Assembly: GCA_964607765.1 (NCBI GenBank)
Contig: CAZSNT010000082.1
Span: forward strand, 1-43,318
Direction of reading: 5' to 3'
Source: CAZSNT01 sp964607765
Lineage (GTDB): Bacteria > Verrucomicrobiota > Lentisphaeria > Oligosphaerales > JABHEG01
DNA length: 43,318 bases
The notes under the pieces are model-generated. The model saw nothing but the letters and a program-made list of their open reading frames with translations. It made no database searches and was not told the origin of the DNA. This document shows positions 15,924-24,259 of the stretch, in pieces; within the stretch, counting starts at the first letter, position 1, and every line of letters starts with the position of its first letter. The translations under genes and the position numbers were made by a program.

Positions 15924-18900
15924 ATGAAACGACGAAACGGGATCGTGTTGCTCGTGGCCGTGGGCACGTGGGTTGCCGGGATCGCCCAGGCCCGGGCCGA
16001 GTCGGCCGGGGAGATACTGGCGCATGCCGGCGTCAAGGGCGGACTGGTTGTTCATGTCCACTGTGGCGACGGCAAACTGACCGCGGCCTTGCGCGTCAAC
16101 GACATGTATCTCGTACATGGCCTGGACACGGATGCCAAGCAAGTGGCCGTGGCGCGGGAATACATCCAGTCCAAGGGCCTCTACGGCCCGGCGTCGGTCA
16201 GCACGTTCGACGGTCGGCGGCTGCCGTACGTCGGCAACTTGGTCAACTTGCTGGTGACCGACGAACTGGGCGACATGACGATGGAAGAGGTCATGCGCGT
16301 GCTGGCGCCGCGGGGAGTGGCGCTGATCTGCGGCGAGAAGATCGTCAAGTCGTGGCCCGACGAGATCGACGAGTGGACCCACTGGCGACACGATGCCGAC
16401 GGGAACATGGTTTCAAGAGATCAGTTGGTGGGGCCGCCGCGGCACGTGCAGTGGGCCGACGGGCCATCGTGGCAGAACCATCATGGGACCGAGCCGTCGA
16501 TGACGACGATGGTCTCGGCCGGTGGACGGCTGTTCTCAATCAACAACGACGCACCGATGGGCGTAACGGGTATGCCCGGCCGATGGCGGCTGATCGCCCG
16601 GGACGCGTTCAACGGGCTGGTGCTCTGGAAACGCCCGATCGGCGAATGGGGCTGGGCAGCGTGGAGCTACGCGGAACAGGGCCACACTGCGCGGTTCAAC
16701 CATCCAATCCACATTCGTAAACGCCTGGTGGCCGTGGCCGACCGTGTTTACGCAACGCTGGGTCTCAACGCGCCTGTAACGGCCCTGGATTCGGCAACCG
16801 GCAAGACGGTGAGGACCTACAAAGGCACGCAATACACGGACGAGTTGGTATGTCTCGACGGTGTGCTGTACCTGTCGGTCAACGACCGGCCACAAAAGGC
16901 CTGGCCCGGCGAGGGAGTGATGCCTGCGCCGCCTGAAGAGCAGGAACTGGCAAACAAACGGATATGGGCCGTCGAGGCAGCTACGGGAAAAGTGCTCTGG
17001 AAGAGTGGCCAGTTTACGGGCAATTGGGCCAAGCCGGATCGAATGGGGTCGCTGCGTCACATGGCTTTGACGGCCAGCGACAAGGGCATCGTTGTCGTGG
17101 ATCGGAACCACGTGGTTTGTCTTGAGCCCAAGACCGGGCAGGAACGGTGGCGGGCCAAGAGGCTGGTTGACTCGCCAGAGCCCAATTCCAGGGCCTCCAT
17201 GATGGAACTGTTTCACGGCCTGAACGAAGCGAACATGCACACCGTCGTCCTCTACCAGGGCGTGCTGCTCGTGCTTCACCCCAAAGACCAGCCCAAGTGG
17301 TCGTGGGTCTCGCCCGCGATTCTCCAGGCGCTGTCGCCCGAGACCGGCAAGGAACTGTGGCGGTATGAAACCACACCGATCGGGTGCCTGGATCTGCCAG
17401 ACGTTATGGGCGTTGGCGGTCTGGTCTGGACGATGGATCGAAAGGCCCAGACCATGGTCGGCCTGGACGTCGCCACCGGCGTCGAACAACGCGTGATCTC
17501 GATCACCACGGCCCTGAAGGTCGGTCACCATCACCGCTGCTATCCCAACCGGGCGACGGAGAACTACGTGATCATCGGGCGGCGCGGGGCGGAGTTCGTG
17601 GACCTGGTCTCCGGCGAGGTCGAGCAAAACCACTGGGCTCGCGGCGCCTGTCGCTACGGGCACATGCCCGCCAACGGGCTGCTCTACCGTCCCCCCGACC
17701 CCTGCAAGTGCTACATGAGTGGCAAGCTCCAAGGGTTCTACGCGCTGGCCTCCCAGAAGGCATCCGGGGACTTTGCTCAGAGCCTGTCCGAAGGTAATCC
17801 GCAGGAAAAGGGCCCGGCCTACGAGGACATTCACGGTGGCGAGGCCGTCTCCTACGCGACCGAGTGGCCCACGTTCCGGCACGACCCGATGCGTAGCGGC
17901 TCGACGCCGGCTACCGTGCCGTCGAAGCTCAAGCAGGCATGGCGCACGGCCCTCGGCGGGGAACTCAGCTCGCCCGTGGTGGCAGGCGGGAGAGTCTACG
18001 TCTGCCGTGTCGGTCGCCACCAGGTCCACGCCCTGGATGCCTCGAGCGGCGAGCCGCTCTGGAGTTACACGGCCGGCGGACGGGTCGACTCGCCACCAAC
18101 GATTCACGCCGGCACGGCCATCTTCGGCAGCGCGGACGGCTGGGTTTACTGCCTTCGGGCCTCGGACGGGCAACTGGCGTGGCGGTTTCGGGCCGCACCG
18201 GGTGAGCGTCGCGTTATGTCGCACGGCCAACTCGAGTCCGCTTGGCCAGTGCCTGGCAGCGTGCTGGTGGCGGGCGGGGTCGTGTTCTGCACGGCCGGCC
18301 GGTCGTCGTTCCTGGACGGCGGGGTGTACGCCTATGCGATCGAGGCCAGCACGGGCAAACTGCTCCAGCGGGAGCGGATTTGCGAAGTACAGCCGTACGT
18401 GTCCAGCAGCAACCGGCTACCGGCGGAAGCTCCCGGTGCTCTGGCAGACATCTTGCTCACCGATGGCGATGGCGTGTATCTTCGGCGCCGTAAGCTGGAG
18501 CTCTCCACGCCCGTGCGGCTCGATCCGGCGGTCGCCCCGGGCCTGTCGGGCAAGAGGCTGACAGTCGACGGCGGCTTTCTTGACGACTTCTGGTTTCACA
18601 GGGCGTACTGGCGGCTGGGCAAGACCGAGGCGAACCTGATCGTTTTCGATGAGAAGAACACCTACGCGGCGTCAACCCATCTTTCGTCGCGCGGCGACAA
18701 CTACAAGTATTACGTGCCGGCCGGCCGGCGAACCGATACCGTTGCCCGCGGCAAGGGCAAGGGAGTTCCATCTTGGATCAGCGGAGCGAAGGTCGAGCAC
18801 GGTGGGTATCTTCTCTATGCTGTAACGGCGACATCGAAACGGACTTGGGGCGACGGGGAGTTTCCTGTCTGTCCGTCGGCGATGGTGGCTGCCGGCAGGA

Positions 18901-19127
18901 TGTTGCTTGTGGCGGGCTTCCCTGACCAAGTCGACCCGAAAGACCCTTGGGCGACATTCGAAGGGCGCCGCGGCGGCCTGCTCCGTGTCTTGTCAAAGGA
19001 CAAAGGAGAGAAGCTTGCAGAGCATCGACTGGACAGCCCGCCAGTATGGAACGGCATGGCCGTGGCGGGAGAGAGGCTCTACCTGTCGTTAACCGACGGC
19101 AGTATCATCTGTTTCGGCGGCAAGTAG
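15924..19127 (+). CDS. Exported protein: methyltransferase-like domain fused to PQQ-type beta-propellers
   Basis: A signal peptide (residues 1-25, cleavage after ARA) precedes a Rossmann-like domain at about 27-140. Its VVHVHCGDGKLTAAL, HGLDTD and MEEVMRVLAPRGVALI segments match glycine-rich motif I, the acidic end of strand 2 and the EVLRVLKPGG region of class I SAM methyltransferases. The rest is made of PQQ/BamB-like propeller blades (ALDSATGKTVRTYKG, VLWKSGQF, TGKELWRYE, ALDASSGEPLWSY). Between the two propeller halves lies a conserved segment with GHHHRC (534-539), RATE (543-546), ACRYG (575-579) and PCKC (593-596), which recurs in the paralogue at 35-38 kb. AAGGAG lies nine bases before the ATG. 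Similar proteins are common in these phyla without a known role. Export makes SAM-dependent catalysis doubtful; polysaccharide binding or an undescribed enzymatic role is possible. Confidence 0.8.
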   Translation: MKRRNGIVLLVAVGTWVAGIAQARAESAGEILAHAGVKGGLVVHVHCGDGKLTAALRVNDMYLVHGLDTDAKQVAVAREYIQSKGLYGPASVSTFDGRRLPYVGNLVNLLVTDELGDMTMEEVMRVLAPRGVALICGEKIVKSWPDEIDEWTHWRHDADGNMVSRDQLVGPPRHVQWADGPSWQNHHGTEPSMTTMVSAGGRLFSINNDAPMGVTGMPGRWRLIARDAFNGLVLWKRPIGEWGWAAWSYAEQGHTARFNHPIHIRKRLVAVADRVYATLGLNAPVTALDSATGKTVRTYKGTQYTDELVCLDGVLYLSVNDRPQKAWPGEGVMPAPPEEQELANKRIWAVEAATGKVLWKSGQFTGNWAKPDRMGSLRHMALTASDKGIVVVDRNHVVCLEPKTGQERWRAKRLVDSPEPNSRASMMELFHGLNEANMHTVVLYQGVLLVLHPKDQPKWSWVSPAILQALSPETGKELWRYETTPIGCLDLPDVMGVGGLVWTMDRKAQTMVGLDVATGVEQRVISITTALKVGHHHRCYPNRATENYVIIGRRGAEFVDLVSGEVEQNHWARGACRYGHMPANGLLYRPPDPCKCYMSGKLQGFYALASQKASGDFAQSLSEGNPQEKGPAYEDIHGGEAVSYATEWPTFRHDPMRSGSTPATVPSKLKQAWRTALGGELSSPVVAGGRVYVCRVGRHQVHALDASSGEPLWSYTAGGRVDSPPTIHAGTAIFGSADGWVYCLRASDGQLAWRFRAAPGERRVMSHGQLESAWPVPGSVLVAGGVVFCTAGRSSFLDGGVYAYAIEASTGKLLQRERICEVQPYVSSSNRLPAEAPGALADILLTDGDGVYLRRRKLELSTPVRLDPAVAPGLSGKRLTVDGGFLDDFWFHRAYWRLGKTEANLIVFDEKNTYAASTHLSSRGDNYKYYVPAGRRTDTVARGKGKGVPSWISGAKVEHGGYLLYAVTATSKRTWGDGEFPVCPSAMVAAGRMLLVAGFPDQVDPKDPWATFEGRRGGLLRVLSKDKGEKLAEHRLDSPPVWNGMAVAGERLYLSLTDGSIICFGGK

Positions 19128-19168
19128 CGGACATCGCCGGGTGCGCATCTGGAAAGGACGACAGATTC

Positions 19169-21112
19169 ATGTCGATAAGAGCTCTACGAACGGGGGTGTT
19201 GGTCATGGTGTTAGCAGCACGTGTGTCGGCAACAGTGCATCGCCTGGATCCTGTGTCGATCCGGAACAGCAGCTCCCTCAAACGGGTGCTGCCGGGTGAC
19301 ACGGTTGTACTGGCAAACGGCGAGTATCGGGATGTGATCCTGGTCATCAACCACGGCGGAAGTCGAGGCAGGCCCGTCACGTACAGGGCCGAAGCGCCGG
19401 GGGACGTTGTTTTCACGGGCAAGTCGCACGTGATAGTCGATGCGCCGCATGTCGTGTTGGACGGCCTCTTCTTCAAGGATCACACGCCTCAGGAGCAGAA
19501 GTCGACCCTTGTGAATGGGCAGCCTCTTCATGAGACCGTCGTTCAAATCAACCGCAGCCATGTTCGGGTCACAGGTGTGCGCTTCCTGCGCAACGCAGGT
19601 ATGCCCGGCGGCTACCAGTTCCTCATGGTCATCCCGAACCGGGAGCGAGGCTTCCTTCCCCGTTTCGTACGCATCGATCACTGCGCGTTCGAGAGTCTGG
19701 GCGAGCCGGAAACAACGAACTGGCTTCGGGGTGACGGCATGGTGACGTTGGGAGGACGTGAGCCCTTGGTGCCGCCTGGCACCCGGGAAGACGAGTCCTG
19801 GGGCGGGCTTGATTTCACGGAGGAAAACCTGCGCGATGAGCAATTCCTGAGGAACATAACGACCCCATCATACGTGCGCTTCGACCACAACCATGTCGAC
19901 GTGCCGGCGATGACTCGCATGCTGCGGCAGAAGTTCATCGTGTCGCACGCTTGCCTCACCACCGTGGACATCCCTCTCATTGCGGGAGAATTGGGGGTGC
20001 CCCTTACGGACGTGCCGGAGCCCTTTCGCCGTACCATCAAGCTGCGTGACGGATTTATCGTCGACAACAACTTCTTCAAGTGCTACCCCTGGAGCAACCT
20101 GACCTACTCCAAGAGCGGCGCCAATGTCTGGTACGGCAACACCATCGTCAATGCCAGCTTGGGCAATTGGAAGCAGGGCGAGTTTTGCGTGATGAATAAC
20201 CACTTCCTGGCCGATCGTGAACAACCTGTCTCGATCAGTCTGGACTTTGCCGATCGCAACAACCTGATCGTCGGCAACTACATTCAGAAGATAGGACGCT
20301 CTGAGCAGGCGAAGAACGTCAGCAAAAAGGACGTGAGACGCGATACCGGCGCGTTTGTGCTGCGCTCCGGTTTCAAGGCCTATCCCGACAGGAAGTGGTT
20401 TGGTTCGGAAGAGGTCCTGCACGAATCGGTCATTGCCCATAACACCATCGAGATACTGGGTGACAACCCGGCATCGGCATTTTCTTTCGACTTGACCCAC
20501 CAGCGGCTCAAAGAGGGATTCCAGTACGGCGGCAAACAGCAGCCGTTCTTCCTGGTGTACGCCACCAACAGCCTGAACAGCACGGCCTACAACAACCTCT
20601 TTGCGCACAACATCGTCTACCGCGAACAGCCGCAGGAGCAGTCCGTGCTGATGGACCGTACCTATGCCGATGGTCTGCAGAACAACCGTTGGCAGGACAA
20701 CCTGTGCACCGCCGGCATAGAAGCGGGATTCCTATACGAACGCCTGCTTGAGTTCTGGCCCGCGGTTAAGTCCTTCAGACGCGATTATGCACAGCTCGTA
20801 GCGAAGGAAAAGAGCGCAACACCCCTGGAATACAGCGCTGGCGGCTTTACCCCTCGGCCGGCCACCGATTTCGTAAGAGACGCCCACGGCTTGATACGGT
20901 TGAAGGAGGAGAAGCCGGGAAGCCGGGAACTCGACGTGCCGAATCACCCGGTGTTGCCGTACAGCATCAAGGCGCTGATGCAGGGCCGCCTCGAGCTCCT
21001 GCCGCGCGACGCGTGCTGCCCCCGTGTGGAGGAAGCCGACTTCCGCGACTTCCTCAATTCCCTTAACCGCCCGTTGACTCGTGACGATGTGGGACCGCAA
21101 TGGGGAAGATGA
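19169..21112 (+). CDS. PL6 family lyase-like protein (chondroitinase B fold), secreted
   Basis: A right-handed beta-helix protein of about 647 residues related to chondroitinase B and alginate lyases. The PL6 opening is clear: SSLKRVLPGDTVVLANGEYRD, then RPVTYRAEAPGDVVFTG and VVLDGLFFKDHTPQ. Helix turns follow (FVRIDHCAFE, YVRFDHNHVD, FIVDNNFFKCYPWSNLTYSK). Lys315 occupies the catalytic lysine position, but where PL6 enzymes have arginine in L-R-H-G this protein has Lys335 (NWKQGE). It may be altered in specificity or inactive. The start at 19169 is chosen because GGAAAGGA precedes it and it begins a signal peptide (to about residue 21). In-frame codons upstream lie inside the previous gene. 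The gap from the propeller gene is 41 bases, so it is in the same operon. Confidence 0.8.
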   Translation: MSIRALRTGVLVMVLAARVSATVHRLDPVSIRNSSSLKRVLPGDTVVLANGEYRDVILVINHGGSRGRPVTYRAEAPGDVVFTGKSHVIVDAPHVVLDGLFFKDHTPQEQKSTLVNGQPLHETVVQINRSHVRVTGVRFLRNAGMPGGYQFLMVIPNRERGFLPRFVRIDHCAFESLGEPETTNWLRGDGMVTLGGREPLVPPGTREDESWGGLDFTEENLRDEQFLRNITTPSYVRFDHNHVDVPAMTRMLRQKFIVSHACLTTVDIPLIAGELGVPLTDVPEPFRRTIKLRDGFIVDNNFFKCYPWSNLTYSKSGANVWYGNTIVNASLGNWKQGEFCVMNNHFLADREQPVSISLDFADRNNLIVGNYIQKIGRSEQAKNVSKKDVRRDTGAFVLRSGFKAYPDRKWFGSEEVLHESVIAHNTIEILGDNPASAFSFDLTHQRLKEGFQYGGKQQPFFLVYATNSLNSTAYNNLFAHNIVYREQPQEQSVLMDRTYADGLQNNRWQDNLCTAGIEAGFLYERLLEFWPAVKSFRRDYAQLVAKEKSATPLEYSAGGFTPRPATDFVRDAHGLIRLKEEKPGSRELDVPNHPVLPYSIKALMQGRLELLPRDACCPRVEEADFRDFLNSLNRPLTRDDVGPQWGR

Positions 21113-21164
21113 TCCGCACCAACACTGAGCAGGCAGCCCGAGGCAGGGCTCAGGAACGCGAACC

Positions 21165-24110
21165 ATGACCAGGTACGCCATCACCATATTCGTCGCACAG
21201 TTGGTGATCTGCGGCGCCCTCGACGCGGAGGCCAGCTATCGCAACGACTTCGGCCCCTATGAGGACTTCGAGGCGACGAATTCTCTGGCTGCCTGGGAGA
21301 CCCCGGGCCGGCTCGGCATCACGCGGGACGTCTACAAGGCCGGCCAGAGCGCGATGCGCTGGGATTTCAGCCCCGGGAACGAACTGACGTACGCCAAGAC
21401 CATTTCGGGCATCCGGGCCAAGGACGGCGGAATGAACCTGTGGATATTCAACCCGGTCGCCCGTACGGGGCCGTTGCTGTTCCGGGTTCAAGCCCAGCAG
21501 GACGGCGTGTGGCGCGAGTCCGCCTGCGTCCCCTTCTACCTGGACTACGTCGGCTGGCGGCTCATGAGCACGCTCTGGACTCCCATGATCCTGAAGACCC
21601 GTACCAAGACCTTGCCGGGCCTGCGAGTGAGCCTGGTGGCGCCAGCGGCGAGCGGCTGGCTCGCCTTCGACGCGGTGGACTGGAACATGACCAGGCGGCC
21701 GGACTCGGTCGCTCCGGACGCACAAATGCCGTGGTCGCGTTGGGAGCTGCATCCCGACTACGGGAAGCACGTTTCGTCAATGAACGACTGGATGCCCATG
21801 CCGGACGCGGAGGGGCTGGTCAGGCCGGAAACAGTGAGCGAGGCGCAGCGCAGCAGCATCCGGATATTGCGCGATAGAGTGATTGCTGTTCATGTGGGGG
21901 ATCCCCTCAAGAGCGGGGGGAAGTGGACTCCGGAGAGGATGCAGAAGCGCATGGAGGTCTTCCGAATCCAGCGCCGGGGTAAGCTGGTGATGGGGGCGCC
22001 CTTGCAGCAACTGTACGCAGATTACCCGTTGCGGGACGGCGTGTTGATCACTGCCTTTGGGAATCAACTGCACCACCTGTCGCGCGCCTGGCACAGCAGC
22101 GACGAAGCGGGCCGTCGTGTGTTCGAGGGCATGACCCTCGACCTCGTGGACTATGTGGACCAGCAGGGCTGGGCCTATGGCAGCCAGGCCTGTGGCGGCT
22201 TCGCGGTGCCATTCCTGTTGAATCGGTCCATGAACTCCCGAGTCATTGCCTTGGCCATGGCTCCCCTGCAGAAGATCGGCCGCTGGGAGCGCTTCGCGAG
22301 GCTGCTTTCCTGGTACAACGGCCTGGAGCGACTCGGCAACGCGCATCCGGTCGCGGACCCGGATGCGGGGCAGGAGCGCTACCGGGGGTACTCGGACCAA
22401 GTCCAGTCTCTGCTGCCGATCATCCTGTTGGGCGACGACGAGCGCAAAGTCTGTGCGCAGCTGACGGCGCTATCGACCATCTTCAGCAACGGGATCAAAG
22501 AGCAGTTCGCCGCCGACGGGTGCGCCTACGCCCATGGCATGCACCATCCTGCCTACGCCTACCGGATCGGTCCCGCTGTGGTCGAGCATGCCATGATGCT
22601 CGAGGGCACGGCCTTTCAGCTTGACCGGGTCGCGCTCAACCGGCTCCTGAACGCCGTGTACGTGGGCTCCTTCGCCGCGGTGACGCCGAACAAGAGAGCC
22701 CTGATCGGCAACTTCCGTGGCCGGGCCACGGTGGGCACGGTCAGCTTCGCCGTCGACCGAATGGCCCGGGCCGTTGCGGCTCATGCGGCGAGGCTCGAGG
22801 GACATCCGCAGGCGCTGCGCATGGTCGACTGGGTCGCGGGCAGCAATCAACAGGGGCATGTGACCATGTGGAACAGCAGTGTGGCGATGCACCGTCGCGA
22901 CGACTGGGTGGTCGCCTCCCGGGGCATGGGGCCGTGGGTCAAGTCCATGGAGATCTACCACTGGACCGAGCACAACAACTATGCCAACCTGACGCCTTAC
23001 GGCTCGATCCTCTTTGCGCGCGCCGGCGACGACCAACCCCCTCTCAGCGAGCTGGAACAAGGCTGGAACTGGAACTTCATGCCCGGCGCCACCTCACGCG
23101 TTCTGCCGCAGCACAAGCGTTTTGGCCGGGCGCCGCGAAACCAGGGGTATTTCTTCGGGGCCAACCTGAACGGCAACGGGGTCAGCGGGATCGCGCTGGA
23201 AGGCGTCCCGGAAGTCGAAGCAAACACGTCGATCTTCTACTTCGACCGCCTCCTCGTCTGTCTCGGCAGCGACATCAAACCGATTGGGGCGGCGGGCGCG
23301 GCCACGGTCACCACGCTGCTGCAGGCGCCGGTCGGCCCGGACACATCTGTGACGGTCCACGGGCAACGGCTGGCGACCGGATCACTCCCCGTCGAATCCG
23401 GCTGCGTGGTCCGCGACGGTCGCGGCATCGACTTTGTCGTCCCCCGACAGAAGAACGCCGCTCTGCGCGCCTCCGACGAGAAGCAGTCCTGGACCCACTT
23501 CTACCAACGCTATCTGCGGGACCCCGAGCGCAATCCCGGGGGCTACCAGGGCAGCGTCAGCGCCGCGCAGGCGACGGATCACCCGGAGCTCGAGGCCGCC
23601 TACGTGCCGACGGAGAAGCAAATCGTCCGCCTGTGGCTCGAGCATGACGTCGGCGCAACCGACGGCGCGTATCGCTACGGCATGCTGATCGACGGCAGAC
23701 AGAACGAGAGCGCGGCGGTCCTGGACGGCCTGGAGCGGGGCAACGACCACATCGCTGTACTCCGGCAGGACAGTCGAGCGCACGTGGCGGCGTGTCCCGC
23801 GAAGGGCCTCCATGGGGCGGTGTTCTTCGAAGCGGGTGACACAGGTTGGAGCAAGCTGCCACGGGTTTCCGCCCCCGTGGCACTGATGCTGGAGGAGCGA
23901 GACGGCGGACTGAACGGGAGTCTCTACGACCCCAGCCGTTACCCGCGAGACGGCGCGAAGGCCCCGAGCCAAGTCACACTCAGTCTCGCCGGAAACTGGA
24001 ATATCGTGAGCGGTGCAACACGGGTTGCGAACTCCGCAGATCAGACCACGATCAGCGTGCGTTGCGAACACAGCAAACAGAGCGCCTTCCGCCTGGTCAT
24101 CGGGCCTTGA
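21165..24110 (+). CDS. Chondroitin ABC lyase-like polysaccharide lyase (PL8), third copy, secreted
   Basis: This 981-residue protein has the ABC lyase plan. A signal peptide ends near residue 23. The N-terminal sandwich follows, with YEDFEATNSLAAWETPGRLG, SAMRWDFSPGNELTY, MNLWIFNPVARTGPLLF and YVGWRLMSTLW. The helical domain contains AYAHGMHHPAYAY (454-466), where His457 and Tyr464 keep the seven-residue spacing of the catalytic pair; Arg518 or Arg520 in GNFRGR is the candidate arginine. The beta domain has GWNWNFMPGATSRVLP and a DRLLVCLGSDIK strand. It is distant from the two lyases at 6.3-12.3 kb, so this is not a recent duplication, and it probably cuts a different sulfation pattern or linkage of the same polymer. 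The PL6 genes on either side support a joint role. Confidence 0.82.
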   Translation: MTRYAITIFVAQLVICGALDAEASYRNDFGPYEDFEATNSLAAWETPGRLGITRDVYKAGQSAMRWDFSPGNELTYAKTISGIRAKDGGMNLWIFNPVARTGPLLFRVQAQQDGVWRESACVPFYLDYVGWRLMSTLWTPMILKTRTKTLPGLRVSLVAPAASGWLAFDAVDWNMTRRPDSVAPDAQMPWSRWELHPDYGKHVSSMNDWMPMPDAEGLVRPETVSEAQRSSIRILRDRVIAVHVGDPLKSGGKWTPERMQKRMEVFRIQRRGKLVMGAPLQQLYADYPLRDGVLITAFGNQLHHLSRAWHSSDEAGRRVFEGMTLDLVDYVDQQGWAYGSQACGGFAVPFLLNRSMNSRVIALAMAPLQKIGRWERFARLLSWYNGLERLGNAHPVADPDAGQERYRGYSDQVQSLLPIILLGDDERKVCAQLTALSTIFSNGIKEQFAADGCAYAHGMHHPAYAYRIGPAVVEHAMMLEGTAFQLDRVALNRLLNAVYVGSFAAVTPNKRALIGNFRGRATVGTVSFAVDRMARAVAAHAARLEGHPQALRMVDWVAGSNQQGHVTMWNSSVAMHRRDDWVVASRGMGPWVKSMEIYHWTEHNNYANLTPYGSILFARAGDDQPPLSELEQGWNWNFMPGATSRVLPQHKRFGRAPRNQGYFFGANLNGNGVSGIALEGVPEVEANTSIFYFDRLLVCLGSDIKPIGAAGAATVTTLLQAPVGPDTSVTVHGQRLATGSLPVESGCVVRDGRGIDFVVPRQKNAALRASDEKQSWTHFYQRYLRDPERNPGGYQGSVSAAQATDHPELEAAYVPTEKQIVRLWLEHDVGATDGAYRYGMLIDGRQNESAAVLDGLERGNDHIAVLRQDSRAHVAACPAKGLHGAVFFEAGDTGWSKLPRVSAPVALMLEERDGGLNGSLYDPSRYPRDGAKAPSQVTLSLAGNWNIVSGATRVANSADQTTISVRCEHSKQSAFRLVIGP

Positions 24111-24259
24111 CCGAGCGAAGGAAGGCAGGGAGTGGTGGAGGCCGATCGGCAACGGCGACCTCTTCGTCTGTTCTTGCTTCTGAGACAAGCGTCAATGGAC
24201 CGGAAAGAACACGTGCCGTCGAGATTGCCAGACACAACCGTACCCGAAGGACTGTCGAC

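Noticed and set aside
16536..18230. Minus-strand open frame of 564 codons
   Set aside because: It is the shadow of the propeller protein, without motifs or a ribosome-binding site.
15924..19127. PQQ-dependent alcohol dehydrogenase
   Set aside because: Propeller repeats are present, but the catalytic and PQQ-binding residues and the disulfide of quinoprotein dehydrogenases are not recognisable, and the N-terminal domain is methyltransferase-like.
6358..24110. Bacteroidetes-type polysaccharide utilisation locus
   Set aside because: No SusC/SusD pair or hybrid two-component sensor is present; uptake is by an ABC transporter instead.
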